Of a DNA stretch of 64,000 bases, positions 34,762 to 45,059 are shown one piece after another (positions within the stretch are counted from its first letter, which is position 1; each line of letters begins with the position of its first letter). Below the pieces are notes generated by a model. That model saw only the letters and a list, made by a program, of their open reading frames with translations, made no database searches and was not told where the DNA came from. Source of the DNA: Nostoc sp. FACHB-892 (GTDB lineage Bacteria > Cyanobacteriota > Cyanobacteriia > Cyanobacteriales > Nostocaceae); contig NZ_JACJTR010000016.1 in the NCBI RefSeq assembly GCF_014698795.1, positions 62,001-126,000 of the forward strand. The letters are read 5' to 3'. The position numbers and the translations under genes are program-made.

Positions 34762-36393
34762 TCAAGAACGTGATAAAAATTTAAAAAAAACCTCCAATAA
34801 ATTAGCTATCCAATTTTTTAAGCCTTCTTTTTCAGCTTTATAATGTACGCTTAACTTTTGTAAAATTTCTAATTTCAGCTTTTCGTAATCTGTTTTTAGA
34901 AGATTTTTGGCTTGATTAGACAAAATTGATTCATTTGAATTTTGGTTCATCTCTAAGCAATCTATAAGTTGCTGTCGCTGGTTAGCCGTGAGGGTTAAAG
35001 TCGTTACATGAGAGCAGCGATTTGGATCTTCTAGGGTAAAAAATAGTAGATGATAGTACCCCACTTCTGCCAAACTACGTGCTATACTCTGTCCTTTACT
35101 ATCTTTTAAATCCAAAAAATAAGGTAGCCACTTAGCCATTGAAGGTTGGGAATCGTATAGCAATGTTACCCACAATAGCATCGGGTAAACATCCATTTTA
35201 CTAATAAATTCAGTGTTATGTATCTTATCGAAAAATTGTGTAATTTCTTGTTTGGGTAACATCGCCCAAAAAGTAGGTATAGCTCTATGAGTTGTTTGTA
35301 ATAAATGGGGAAACCCAATTGGGGCAATTGGTTTATTCTTAGGCCAATTTTTCTGTAAACACTCTTTTTCTGATAATGAAGTTGCAGGGACTAGTTGAAC
35401 GGGAATTGAAAGCTTAATAATATCACTATTATTACTAGGAGTAATTTCATTAATCTGAGTATTTACTTTTTCTAATATTTCTAATATTTGGTTAATATTT
35501 TGAGGGCGATCGCTTACTTCTTTAGCTAAACAACTCATCACCATTTTTTCTAACACCTGCGGAATTTTGACTTGCGGATTTACTTCCTCAAGCGTAGGTG
35601 GAATTTGAAAGCGATGCGCTTGATACCAAGTACCAAAAGAGTTACTTTTTGTTTGAAATGGATGCTTTCCTGTCAGCATCTCAAACATTAGTACTCCTAA
35701 ACTGTAAATATCAGAACGCACATCTAGCAATTTGCGCCCTTCCATATGTTCTGGAGAACAGTAAGGCAAACTGCCAATAAAAGAATCTGTCAGCGTCATG
35801 CCACTTCGCTCTGTTAAAAACTTAGCAATACCAAAATCGAGTATTTTGACAATTTCTCTTTGTTTAGTATCTTCAACAATGAATATATTTTCTGGTTTAA
35901 TATCCCTATGAACAATAGGATAAATTTCTCCTTTGAGACTGATACCTTGGTGGGCACATTGTAAGCCTAAACAAATTTGATTACAAATCTCCACAAATTT
36001 CGATATTATTAAAGGCTGAATTTTGAGAATTTGTTTTAGATTTTTTCCTTGCAGGTATTCCATTACATAAAATGGAGTTTTATCCTCGGTAAACCCATAA
36101 TTTAAGATACGAACAATATTTTTACTTTTACGACCTAATTGAGCGCCAATAAAAATTTCTCTGGCAAAGCGTTGAGACATATGCTGATTAGCCAAATTAA
36201 ATGATAATATTTTGACTGCAATCAGCATACTTCCTTTAGCAGTGTCTTCTGCTAAATAAACTCTACTCATCCCTCCTTTGCCAATTAAATCTCTGATTAA
36301 ATAGCGATTATTTAAAAATTGCCCAATGTAATAATCTAATTCTGCTTTTTGCCCTACCATATTCTCAATTTTATTGGGTAACATAAAACTCAT
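34762..36393 (-). CDS. Serine/threonine protein kinase, first of a tandem pair
   Basis: This 543-residue kinase parallels the gene at 33136. It has GKGGMSRVYLA, IAVKILS, HRDIKPENIF, DFGIAKF and the CSPEHM activation segment. The C-terminal domain repeats the pattern WPKNKPIAPIGFPHLLQ, FWAMLPKQEI, MLLWVTLLYDSQ and KWLPYFLD. The two differ enough to represent an old duplication. The protein is cytoplasmic. A kinase pair sharing one private C-terminal domain suggests a common ligand or scaffold; that is inference. Confidence 0.9.
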   Translation of the reverse strand: MSFMLPNKIENMVGQKAELDYYIGQFLNNRYLIRDLIGKGGMSRVYLAEDTAKGSMLIAVKILSFNLANQHMSQRFAREIFIGAQLGRKSKNIVRILNYGFTEDKTPFYVMEYLQGKNLKQILKIQPLIISKFVEICNQICLGLQCAHQGISLKGEIYPIVHRDIKPENIFIVEDTKQREIVKILDFGIAKFLTERSGMTLTDSFIGSLPYCSPEHMEGRKLLDVRSDIYSLGVLMFEMLTGKHPFQTKSNSFGTWYQAHRFQIPPTLEEVNPQVKIPQVLEKMVMSCLAKEVSDRPQNINQILEILEKVNTQINEITPSNNSDIIKLSIPVQLVPATSLSEKECLQKNWPKNKPIAPIGFPHLLQTTHRAIPTFWAMLPKQEITQFFDKIHNTEFISKMDVYPMLLWVTLLYDSQPSMAKWLPYFLDLKDSKGQSIARSLAEVGYYHLLFFTLEDPNRCSHVTTLTLTANQRQQLIDCLEMNQNSNESILSNQAKNLLKTDYEKLKLEILQKLSVHYKAEKEGLKNWIANLLEVFFKFLSRS

Positions 36394-36670
36394 TTATGAA
36401 AAATATTGTTGGCAAAGCACTCTAACAACTTTAGATAACCATTAAATTTGAATTTAGAAAATATCACAATTTCTAGAAAATTAATCATATCTTGTAATTA
36501 TGGTTAATCTCTCTGAACATTTTCTTATAATATTGTGTAACATATTTATTAATGAATACGGTTGAGAAATTACACTGAAACTATAAATAAGCTAGATAAA
36601 GCTGGCTAGTAGATTCCGTGAATACACAGGAAAAAGTCAATGGCACTAAAGACGCGATCAGTCTGTACCG

Positions 36671-37855
36671 TTAACGGTTGAGATTCGGGAGCAAACGGCG
36701 TAATAATCTGATTAGTGGTGTTTCAATTTTAATTTTAAAAGCTAGTATCTGGGTACGTTGCAGGGAGTTAAAATTGTTATCACTGATGAGAATTAATGAT
36801 TGCTGACCATCGGGTAGTTTAGGGCCCATAGTTAAGCCTTCGATGTTGTCTAGCAGTACATCTAGGGTTCTTAAATCTAATAGAAGTTTTTTCTGAACTG
36901 GCTTAATATTTTTGATGTCAATGGCTAAAAGGCTATCTATCTTATAAATATCATCAGCTCCTTCTAAAGAAACCTGAAACAGAGAAATAGCAAATCCTAA
37001 ACCAGTAAAAGACCGTTCTAAACTTAGAAAGTGTCCTTGATTATCGAGAGCAAGTAAATCAGGTAATCCACTAGCGAATTTGCCAGTGATATTTAAAAAG
37101 GGCGAAACTGCTTCTGTTTGGTAAAGAAATTCCTTTTCTGGCTGGTTGTTGAGCAAGTTATATTGCAAAATTCGGCAAGGAGTACCGATGTTAGGTTTAG
37201 CTGCTACGCCATCTTGAATTAGAGCATTCTCGGTGGCTGTAAATAGATGCTTTTTATCGGGTGTGATGGTGAGGCTTTCAAAAGCCAAATTGTTGCGGAT
37301 ACCTTGTTGAGAAGTTTTATCTGGTAAGAATTTGTTTGGTATAGGAAGTATTGCAATTTCTCTACCAGAAGCTAGGGAAAACTCTTTAATAAAAGGATTA
37401 ATGAATTTTGCAGCATCCCCTTCAGAAGAAATAAATACACTTGCTTTATTAGTTAAGGCAATACCTTCTGTATCAGTTTCACTAGAGCGAAATGTTTGAC
37501 CATTTTTATTTAAAAATGTGGTAACGCTAATAGGGGCAACTCTACCGTTTTGTAGATAATCCTTGCTTAAGTCGATTTTTAGGGTGTAGAAACGGGCATT
37601 AGCTTTTTGTCCCCGGTCATCAGAAATAGCATAATAAAGATTATTTTTTGCATCAAAGGTGATTCCAGATAAACCTCCAACTTCAGCTTTTTGGAAAGTT
37701 AAACCTTTCGCTAAGGTGGCTTCTCCAATAAACTCTATGCTACTAACTTCAACACCATTTATGGGTAACAAGTGGAGTAAAATAATGATAATTATAATTG
37801 GTATAAAGAAGTAAATAATCCGTGGAATTGCGAAGATATTTTTAATTAGCTGCAT
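36671..37855 (-). CDS. Esterase-like activity of phytase family protein
   Basis: The 394-residue protein begins with one hydrophobic segment (IIYFFIPIIIIIILLHLLPI), a membrane anchor or signal. The remainder matches the family annotated esterase-like activity of phytase, a beta-propeller with blocks GGLSGITFDAKNNLYYAISDD, TDTEGIALTN, FESLTITPDKKHLFTATE and DNIEGLTMGP. It is expected to act in the periplasm, perhaps on phosphoester compounds; substrate is unproven. It ends about 30 nt into the space before the palindrome at 36655 and is transcribed alone. Confidence 0.85.
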   Translation of the reverse strand: MQLIKNIFAIPRIIYFFIPIIIIIILLHLLPINGVEVSSIEFIGEATLAKGLTFQKAEVGGLSGITFDAKNNLYYAISDDRGQKANARFYTLKIDLSKDYLQNGRVAPISVTTFLNKNGQTFRSSETDTEGIALTNKASVFISSEGDAAKFINPFIKEFSLASGREIAILPIPNKFLPDKTSQQGIRNNLAFESLTITPDKKHLFTATENALIQDGVAAKPNIGTPCRILQYNLLNNQPEKEFLYQTEAVSPFLNITGKFASGLPDLLALDNQGHFLSLERSFTGLGFAISLFQVSLEGADDIYKIDSLLAIDIKNIKPVQKKLLLDLRTLDVLLDNIEGLTMGPKLPDGQQSLILISDNNFNSLQRTQILAFKIKIETPLIRLLRRLLPNLNR

Positions 37856-37924
37856 AGATATTTTGTTGAAGTGTGAAAATTATAAACAAGATATATAGCA
37901 TTCCTAAATCATTCGTGAAAAGTT

Positions 37925-37957
37925 AGATCCCCGACTTCTTTGAGAAGTCGGGGATCT
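37925..37957. repeat. Perfect palindromic repeat
   Basis: AGATCCCCGACTTCT and AGAAGTCGGGGATCT are perfect 15-base arms around TTG. The element sits between two minus-strand genes. GATCCCCGACTTCT palindromes are a common intergenic repeat of Nostoc-type genomes, and this copy may terminate the gene at 38015. Confidence 0.75.
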
Positions 37958-38014
37958 GGACACTGATGATATATATTACAGCCAATTGACAACCTTGATA
38001 TAATACGAAATTAC

Positions 38015-39475
38015 TTAAGCTAGCCGCAAACCATATTCATCCTGAAAAAAGTTTACAAGCCAATCTTTGACTTCGCGGGTTGCGCGGCAATCATCTTCGT
38101 TATAACTTTGGATAATTTCTAGTAAGGTGCGATCGCCTGTTTCTAGCCACTGTTCATACCAGTAAATACATTTAGCACCACTAGCTTCTTTTTCTCGCCA
38201 CTCAAATCCTAACCAACGAGCGATCGCTTTGAGGGCATAACTTTCTACGGGCAATGCTACACTTTGCGTTAATTGTTCATATACATCCACAAATCGATTC
38301 AGTACAGGACGGACTAAGGAGGAAGGAGTGTTGTAAAGCCTTGCCAACCGTTTGACTGTATCAAACTCGTAGACACAAAAATGATAAATTGGCGCTTCGG
38401 GATATTGCCAAACCAAATCCAAAAATTGCTGCCAAACTAATCCTTCGTCTTCTGGTTTATCTGCTAAAAACGAATAAAATTGTTCTGTATTAGCAAGTCT
38501 ATCAACGACCAAAACTCCCAAAAGATAATTTAAATCCAAATCTGGCTGTGCTTCAATATCAAAGTAAAGCTCTACGGGGGCTGTGAAGGTAATATCTTTT
38601 ATTGGTGGCGGGTAGGGTAAAACTAGGGGTCGTCTTTCCAGTGCAGATTGAGCTTGCACTACTAACTTAGGTGCTACTTCACGGTCGAAACCCACTAGGT
38701 TTTCTAAGATGCTGGGACTGGTGTTAGCAAGAGATTCTAGTGTGCTGATGGCTATATCTTGGAGTTGAGTGTAGCGAAGAGGTGTTACGCCTGGTAATAG
38801 TGAAAGGTGTTTTTCAGATTGAGCAGCAGCATAACATTGACTATACCAATGGCAAAGATTGCACTTTTGCCGAGAAATAAACACTTCTGGAGGATTCGGT
38901 AACTCTAAAACTTCAATAAACTCCTCTAGAATCTGCTGCATCCGTGGTGTCCATTTGAACAGATCCACTGCATAATTGGAATTTTTCGTTCGCAATATGA
39001 GCAAAGCTGTTTCTGGTAAAACTCCTTGGACTGTTGCCAACACTTGAGCATGAAATGCAGCGACAACTTGATATTCTTGCTTAGGGCGTTTACCCAGTTC
39101 AATACTAGCCGGGACATACATCCAATCTCCAAAATGGGACTGTCCTGGTTGTTTTACAAGTAAATTTGGACGACTCAGTAAGGTGTATCCTTCAGAATAA
39201 GTTGCTAACAGCACTCCTTTATAAATGTATTCAACCCCAAGCTGCATCAATTCTAAAGTTGCTTCCTCTGCCTTTTCCCAGTTTCCGTATGAATAATCTG
39301 GTTGGTGATAAGTCATCTGTGCCAAAGCACTCAGCTGATGAGCGATTTTGTCCTGTTGCAGTTTTTGCAGCAACTCATTGGGAGCATCGCGCTGACTTTT
39401 GTCACCGTGGATATCTAGAAAAGTCCGGCGTTTACAGCGTTGGTATTGCAGTACGAGTTCAGCATTAATTAGCAT
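38015..39475 (-). CDS. TM0106 family RecB-like putative nuclease
   Basis: The 486-residue protein combines a RecB-like PD-(D/E)XK domain with four cysteines that could bind an iron-sulfur cluster (one near residue 14 in QYQRCKRRTFLD, three in RQKCNLCHWYSQC) and a C-terminal RNase H-like/3'-5' exonuclease-type domain (PVELYFDIEAQPDLD, YNEDDCRATREV). This is the TM0106 family layout. It is likely a DNA repair or processing nuclease. It is divergent from the aminotransferase gene at 39604. Confidence 0.85.
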   Translation of the reverse strand: MLINAELVLQYQRCKRRTFLDIHGDKSQRDAPNELLQKLQQDKIAHQLSALAQMTYHQPDYSYGNWEKAEEATLELMQLGVEYIYKGVLLATYSEGYTLLSRPNLLVKQPGQSHFGDWMYVPASIELGKRPKQEYQVVAAFHAQVLATVQGVLPETALLILRTKNSNYAVDLFKWTPRMQQILEEFIEVLELPNPPEVFISRQKCNLCHWYSQCYAAAQSEKHLSLLPGVTPLRYTQLQDIAISTLESLANTSPSILENLVGFDREVAPKLVVQAQSALERRPLVLPYPPPIKDITFTAPVELYFDIEAQPDLDLNYLLGVLVVDRLANTEQFYSFLADKPEDEGLVWQQFLDLVWQYPEAPIYHFCVYEFDTVKRLARLYNTPSSLVRPVLNRFVDVYEQLTQSVALPVESYALKAIARWLGFEWREKEASGAKCIYWYEQWLETGDRTLLEIIQSYNEDDCRATREVKDWLVNFFQDEYGLRLA

Positions 39476-39603
39476 CCTTTTAAGTTAACAAGAATTAGCA
39501 CAATCTGGCAGTAACTCAGACAATTAATAATGGAGTGGGAGAATGAGGAAGATGAGAAACTAATGACTAATCCAAAATCTACAATCTAAAATCTAAAATT
39601 GGT

Positions 39604-40797
39604 ATGACTAGTACTTCTGTTGCACAAACCAGGTTGCATAGCCATCGAGAGCAATTTCCCGCTTTAGCGAATAAGACTTATTTCAATTATGGAGGACAAG
39701 GCCCGATGCCCCAAAGGGCAATGGATGCTATGACTCAAACTCAGGCTTATGTTCAGCAAATAGGTCCCTTTGGCAATGAGGCGTATCGCTGGATAGCACC
39801 GCAGACTCAAGCCGCAAGAGAAGCGATCGCTTCGGAGTTACATATACCAAGTCAAACAATTACTCTCACCCAAAATGTCACTGTTGGCTGTAATATCGCC
39901 ATGTGGGGCATCGAGTGGCGTGCTGGCGATCATATGCTGCTCTCGGACTGCGAACATCCAGGCGTAATTGCCACATCACAGGAAATTGCGCGGAGATTCG
40001 CTGTGGAAGTTACTACCTGTCCTCTCAAAGCTACTTTAAATGAGGGCGACCCTGTAAAAGTTATTGCCCAGCATTTGCGTCCTAATACCCGTCTTGTAAT
40101 ACTAAGTCATGTTTTCTGGAATACTGGTCAAGTTTTGCCTCTTGATAAAATTGCCGAAGTATGCAGAAATAATCATTCTTTTCTATTGATAGATGCTGCC
40201 CAATCTGTTGGTTTATTGCCTTTAAACTTGACTGAATTGGGTGTAGATTTTTATGCTTTTACTGGTCATAAATGGCTATGTGGCCCTGCGGGTGCTGGTG
40301 GTTTGTATGTGCGACCAGAAGCACGAGAAAGCTTAAAACCTACATTTATTGGCTTAAATGGCATTATTGTGGATAGCCAATCTCAGCCTGTGGATTGGCT
40401 TCCAGATGGGCGACGGTATGAAGTGTCTACATTAGCTTATCCATTGTATGTTGGGTTAAAGGAAGCGATCGCAATCCATCAGCAATGGGGAACCTCACAG
40501 GAACGTTACGAGCAAATTTGTCAAAACAGTGAGTACCTCTGGCGGCGCTTGGTAGCATTACCCGATGTCAAGTGTCTACGAACTTCCCCACCAGAAAGCG
40601 GTATAGTCTCCTTCCAACTTGCAAATAATCAGCCTCAAGCTAATCTCAAGTTAGTACAATTCTTAGAGTCACAAAGAATATTAACTCGGACGATTGCCGA
40701 TCCTGGCTGTATACGCGCCACCGTCCATTACCTTACTTTAGAATCAGAAATCGACCAATTGATTGAGGCGATTCAAAGCTTTTGCAAAAATAGTTAA
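39604..40797 (+). CDS. Class V aminotransferase family PLP enzyme
   Basis: This 397-residue PLP-dependent enzyme is of the class V fold (cysteine desulfurase/isopenicillin epimerase relatives). The PLP lysine is in FYAFTGHKWLCGPAGAGGLYV, preceded by LIDAAQSVGLLPLNL with the Asp that contacts the pyridine nitrogen. The N-terminus FPALANKTYFNYGGQGPMP is the usual substrate-loop. No active-site cysteine of a true desulfurase loop is obvious, so the reaction is open. It is followed by the glycosyltransferase-like gene 78 nt downstream. Confidence 0.88.
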   Translation: MTSTSVAQTRLHSHREQFPALANKTYFNYGGQGPMPQRAMDAMTQTQAYVQQIGPFGNEAYRWIAPQTQAAREAIASELHIPSQTITLTQNVTVGCNIAMWGIEWRAGDHMLLSDCEHPGVIATSQEIARRFAVEVTTCPLKATLNEGDPVKVIAQHLRPNTRLVILSHVFWNTGQVLPLDKIAEVCRNNHSFLLIDAAQSVGLLPLNLTELGVDFYAFTGHKWLCGPAGAGGLYVRPEARESLKPTFIGLNGIIVDSQSQPVDWLPDGRRYEVSTLAYPLYVGLKEAIAIHQQWGTSQERYEQICQNSEYLWRRLVALPDVKCLRTSPPESGIVSFQLANNQPQANLKLVQFLESQRILTRTIADPGCIRATVHYLTLESEIDQLIEAIQSFCKNS

Positions 40798-40875
40798 AAA
40801 TTAGGAGTTATAAGTTATCAGTTTGGGAATTATGATTTTAACTTGTAACTCTTAACTCCTAACTCCTAACTTAAA

Positions 40876-41958
40876 ATGGAACGCCCAATCTTATACTTAG
40901 CGATAACTAACCACGGCTTTGGTCATGCTACTCGCATGGCTTCTGTAGCTGCGACAATTCAAAAATTATGTCCAGAAGTTCTGCTAATTCTGGTAACTAC
41001 TGCCCCGCGCTGGTTGCTAGAGTGCTATATAGAAGGCGATTTTATCTATCGTCACCGTGCATTTGATTTGGGTGTGGTGCAAACCGATAGTTTGACAATG
41101 GATAAAGTAGCGACTTTAGAAAAGTTGCTAGATATTAAAAAGCATCAAAATTCTCTCATTGCCTCAGAGGTTAATTTTATCCGCCAGAATCGCGTTAATC
41201 TCATTTTGGCAGATATTCCCTTCCTCACTCCTGGGTTTGCCAAAGGTGCAAACATTCCCTGCTGGATGATAAGTAACTTTGGCTGGGACTTTATCTACCG
41301 AGATTGGGGAGATGAATTTACCGCAGTTGCAGATTGGATTAGTGATTGGTATTCAAAGTGCGATCGCTTATTTCGTCTTCCCTTCCACGAACCAATGCAA
41401 GCTTTTCACAATATCACAGATGTCGGTTTAACAGGCGGTTCCCCCCGTTACTCTGCTGATGATTTACGTTCTCTTTGGGGAATAACTGCACCAATAGAAA
41501 AAACTATTTTGTTAACTTTTGGTGGCTTGGGTTTACAGCAAATTGCCTACGATAACCTGCGGCGATTTCCTGATTGGCAATTTATTGTCTTTGATCAATC
41601 TGCTCCTGATTTACCTAATTTAGTAAAAATTAATGACCGCAAATACCGCCCTGTAGATTTTATGCCTATTTGTGGGCGAGTCGTTTCTAAACCTGGTTAC
41701 AGCACTTTTGCTGAAGCCGCACTATTAGGAGTACCTATTGTTACCATCCCCCGTGAGGACTTTGCCGAAGCAACTTTTCTAATAGAAGGCATTACAAATT
41801 ATAACCAGCATCAAATCATTACCCCATCTGAGTTTTTTCAAGGGACTTGGGATTTTCTGCGTGAGTTACCTCAATTGCCAAAGCAATCTGAACCAATTGC
41901 TAAAGATGGTAATGAAGCGATCGCTCATGCTGTAATTAATTATTTTCGCAGTAATTGA
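40876..41958 (+). CDS. Predicted GT-B glycosyltransferase-like protein
   Basis: The 360-residue protein begins ILYLAITNHGFGHATRMASV, a Gly-rich loop typical of GT-B transferases related to the N-terminal half of L-arabinokinase/galactokinase-linked proteins. The donor-side half has ILLTFGGLGLQ, VVSKPGYSTFAEAALLGVPIVTIPREDFAEA, a UDP-sugar-like binding signature. No signal or membrane segment is visible. Donor and acceptor are unknown. Confidence 0.78.
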   Translation: MERPILYLAITNHGFGHATRMASVAATIQKLCPEVLLILVTTAPRWLLECYIEGDFIYRHRAFDLGVVQTDSLTMDKVATLEKLLDIKKHQNSLIASEVNFIRQNRVNLILADIPFLTPGFAKGANIPCWMISNFGWDFIYRDWGDEFTAVADWISDWYSKCDRLFRLPFHEPMQAFHNITDVGLTGGSPRYSADDLRSLWGITAPIEKTILLTFGGLGLQQIAYDNLRRFPDWQFIVFDQSAPDLPNLVKINDRKYRPVDFMPICGRVVSKPGYSTFAEAALLGVPIVTIPREDFAEATFLIEGITNYNQHQIITPSEFFQGTWDFLRELPQLPKQSEPIAKDGNEAIAHAVINYFRSN

Positions 41959-42076
41959 ACTTCAAAGTGCGTATTGTATACAAACGAGAACCACTATAAA
42001 CTTTATTTATATGGTGAGACAAATCATCTAGACTAAAAAATTAACGGTTATTAGTAAATAATCAATTAAATTATAG

Positions 42077-42490
42077 ATGACTCACTACCAAAAACTACTA
42101 AAAATTTCCACCACGGGTAAATCTTTTTACAATATCACTGCGAAAATTGAAGCCACAGTTGCAGAATCGGGAGTTGAAACTGGTCTTTGTACTCTATTTT
42201 TACGCCATACTTCAGCCAGTTTAGTCATTCAAGAAAATGCCGATCCTGATGTTCTTGTGGATTTAGCTAACTTTATGGCAAAACTCGTCCCAGAATCAGG
42301 CAAATACATCCACGATGCAGAAGGGCCTGATGATATGCCAGCACATATCCGTACAGTTCTTACCAAAACTTCTGAACATATCCCTATTAATCGTGGTCAT
42401 TTAGTACTGGGAACTTGGCAGGGAATTTATATTTGGGAACACCGCCAACGCAGTCATTTAAGAGAATTGGTTGTCCATATTTCTGGATAG
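42077..42490 (+). CDS. YjbQ family protein (UPF0047)
   Basis: The 137-residue protein has all family blocks: LCTLFLRHTSASLVIQENADPDV, EGPDDMPAHIRTVLT, and GTWQGIYIWEHR. YjbQ proteins form trimers with a metal-site His cluster. E. coli YjbQ shows weak thiamine-phosphate synthase activity, and the true role is unsettled. It is a complete, stand-alone gene. Confidence 0.92.
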   Translation: MTHYQKLLKISTTGKSFYNITAKIEATVAESGVETGLCTLFLRHTSASLVIQENADPDVLVDLANFMAKLVPESGKYIHDAEGPDDMPAHIRTVLTKTSEHIPINRGHLVLGTWQGIYIWEHRQRSHLRELVVHISG

Positions 42491-42767
42491 CCGACTCTCA
42501 AGTTTTATTTAAAATGGAGTTCTGTAGAGTTTAAATACTCTGGTTATCCCACTTACCCTTTGGCTATAATCTCATAAACTTGCGGTGATATACATTAAGT
42601 AAATTTCGCCGCGATCGCTTTGTTATGAAAATTAATTAGATATACACCAAATAATTCGTGTCAATTTGTAAATTAAAAAGTAAAGTTTATTTGTGATTAT
42701 TTAGAAACCTAGTTATTTCGATATAAACTAATATTTAGTGCAAGCTGTCTGGGCTATTTCAATTATT

Positions 42768-43517
42768 ATGAAGCAAGAACTGACACCAACTCATACTTTC
42801 CAATATATTGATGAAATACTTGCCCAACAGTCTATTCATTTGTTATCACTTAATCCCCAAAAGACATTAATTACTAGTTTTTCAGAATTGGGAAATTTGA
42901 TTACTGAACAAAACACCGAAATTGAAATTATTTTAACCATTCAGGAAACTCTCGAAAATATAGTTCATACTCAGTTACAAAACTTTCCAGAAAACATCTT
43001 TTGGGATTTTGATTTTCTAGTCAGTAGTATGCTTAGACAGGCTTTAGTAGCAGATGAGGGTGCTATTACTTTTTTAAAGGTTTTTGGTGAAAAGATGGTT
43101 TCTCTGATCGAAATGTTTGGAAGTAAAACAGAAATCCGCTTCCGTTACGTTCACGATTTTATGTATGGGTTTGACTGGGCAAGATGGGTACAAAAAGAGC
43201 CACAAAAACGCGCACATATAGAGCCTTTTAGTCCGGTTTATTTAGATTATTTGCTCGCTAAAGGTAAAGAAATTTTACAACGGATTAATCACGGTCAGGT
43301 CACATCTTATAAATTATGTGACACAGGTTACCGCAATCCCTTCACATTTTCTCGTGAGCCAGAAGATGAATATCGTCTGTTAACTTGTCTTGCTGAGGAG
43401 CAATTTATCCCAGTCGCAGTGTGGAACTGGAATGCCAGCCCTGTCTGGAACAAACCTTTCCAAGAAATACGACAGCAATTAGCATTAGAATTAAATATTC
43501 AACCACAGAAACACTAA
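42768..43517 (+). CDS. Conserved hypothetical protein
   Basis: I place the start at the ATG at 42768, ahead of KQELTPTHTFQYIDEILAQQ; a GTG at 42738 would add ten hydrophobic residues. The 249-residue protein is soluble and mostly helical in its first half, and ends with a Trp-rich region (FIPVAVWNWNASPVWNKPF). The stretch RYVHDFMYGFDWARWVQK is distinctive. No domain is recognised. It precedes the Nif3-family gene by 38 nt, so they may be co-transcribed. Confidence 0.75.
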   Translation: MKQELTPTHTFQYIDEILAQQSIHLLSLNPQKTLITSFSELGNLITEQNTEIEIILTIQETLENIVHTQLQNFPENIFWDFDFLVSSMLRQALVADEGAITFLKVFGEKMVSLIEMFGSKTEIRFRYVHDFMYGFDWARWVQKEPQKRAHIEPFSPVYLDYLLAKGKEILQRINHGQVTSYKLCDTGYRNPFTFSREPEDEYRLLTCLAEEQFIPVAVWNWNASPVWNKPFQEIRQQLALELNIQPQKH

Positions 43518-43555
43518 TTAGCAATTAAAATTAAAAATTGCTGAAAAAAATAGTT

Positions 43556-44344
43556 ATGAAAATTGCTGACTTAATTACTTGGTTTGAAGCATGGGCAAAT
43601 CCCGCTTGGTGTGAAAGCTGGGATAATTGCGGCTGGCAGATTGAACCAGGAGTGTTGCAGGAAAAAGCACGGGTTTTGGTATGTTTGACACCGACTTTGG
43701 CAGTAATGCAGGAAGCGATCGCTCTGAATGCTAATCTAATATTTGCTCATCATCCCTTAATTTTTACTCCCCCCAAATCTTTACGCACTGGTGAAGCGAT
43801 CGCAGAAATGGTACGGTTGTCCTTCACCCACAATATTGGTATTTACACTGCTCACACAAATTTCGATCAAGTGCAGGATGGTACTGCTGACGTTCTAGCT
43901 CAGATTTTAGAACTTAAAGAAGTTACTCCTATAGTACCGACACAAGCAGGATTAGGATATGGTCGTGTTGGTTTACTAGAGCCATTTCTAACATTACAGG
44001 AATTACTCGCAGCTATTCAAACCCGACTTGCTCCCCCTAATTTGATTTTTTCTCCAACTAATGATTTACAGCAAACAATTTCACGAGTTGCTGTTTTGGG
44101 TGGTTCGGGGGCTAGTTTTATTTCAGGCGTCGTCAAAAGTGGTGCCCAAGCTTATCTGACTTCTGACTGTAAATTTCATCAGTTTCAAGAAAGCCGCGAT
44201 CGCAATCTCATTTTAATCGATGCCGGACATTACGCTACCGAACGTCCGGCTTGCGATCGCTTGGCGCAAAAATTCCAGTCCTTAAACTTAGACTGGGTGC
44301 AATTAAGTCAAAAGGATGAAGATTTTCGCCAGTTTTTTGCTTGA
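43556..44344 (+). CDS. Nif3-like dinuclear metal centre protein
   Basis: The 262-residue protein belongs to the Nif3/NGG1p-interacting factor 3 family of hexameric dinuclear-metal proteins. Metal ligands are in LIFAHHPLIFTP (two His), GIYTAHTNFDQ (His, Asp) and the C-terminal LIDAGHYATERP (His, Glu). The start MKIADLITWFEAWANP at 43556 is the family norm; an upstream TTG at 43538 is less likely. Proposed roles include GTP cyclohydrolase-like or nucleotide chemistry, but none is settled. Confidence 0.92.
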   Translation: MKIADLITWFEAWANPAWCESWDNCGWQIEPGVLQEKARVLVCLTPTLAVMQEAIALNANLIFAHHPLIFTPPKSLRTGEAIAEMVRLSFTHNIGIYTAHTNFDQVQDGTADVLAQILELKEVTPIVPTQAGLGYGRVGLLEPFLTLQELLAAIQTRLAPPNLIFSPTNDLQQTISRVAVLGGSGASFISGVVKSGAQAYLTSDCKFHQFQESRDRNLILIDAGHYATERPACDRLAQKFQSLNLDWVQLSQKDEDFRQFFA

Positions 44345-44637
44345 TTGCGTATGTTTCAGGCTATTTTTTGGATATTTGCTTAAAAATTTTTCTATATTTT
44401 AATGTTTTTAAATTATGTGCCATCTCAAGATTGGTACTAAACATTTTTATAACCATACCTTTGCGTATATCTATAGATAGATGCATCGAAATTTCATGCT
44501 ATAGCCCATTGTTGTGATTGGAATCACTAATTACGTGTAATTATAATCACTTGATATTCATGTTCCATATCAACGAGTAGCAAAGGGAAATGTTTCACAC
44601 TTGAGGTAAGGAATTTATTTACTCTGCCCTAACCAAG

Positions 44638-44856
44638 ATGATTCGCACACTCGTTGAATCTGCTTTCCAAACTGGATATCTTAGTGTTGAATCTGAGGGT
44701 TTACTTCATCAAGTGCTGGTCACTAAATGCTGGAAGGAAGAGGATTTGTCAGCCCTCGCAGCCCTATACGATGCAGTTCGCGTAGGTAAAATTAAACGAG
44801 AAGCGTCTTCGTCGAACGTGCTTATGGAATTTCCGTTACCGTATAAATCTTGCTGA
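44638..44856 (+). CDS. Small conserved cyanobacterial protein
   Basis: This 72-residue protein begins MIRTLVESAFQTGYLSVESEGLLHQVLVTKCW, a pattern I associate with short cyanobacterial proteins of unknown function. The C-terminal 20 residues, after GKIKREA, do not continue that pattern, so the end may have been altered by a repeat (GAAGCGTCTTCGTCGAACG). No membrane segment is present. Confidence 0.6.
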   Translation: MIRTLVESAFQTGYLSVESEGLLHQVLVTKCWKEEDLSALAALYDAVRVGKIKREASSSNVLMEFPLPYKSC

Positions 44857-45059
44857 TACTCCAAAAGAAGCAGAGGGTAATTTTTTTATCGTCTTTACTT
44901 TCTGCCCCTTATCTCCTTTGCCTCTCTGCTTCTTTCACCTACTCGGTTGTCTTTTCCTTAGCCATCATCAGGCGAAAATCTTAAAAACTTAAAACTCTTT
45001 GAGTCTTATTGTTGAAAACCATCAAGGTCAGCAAGAGAATGAGTTAAGATCAGATACAC

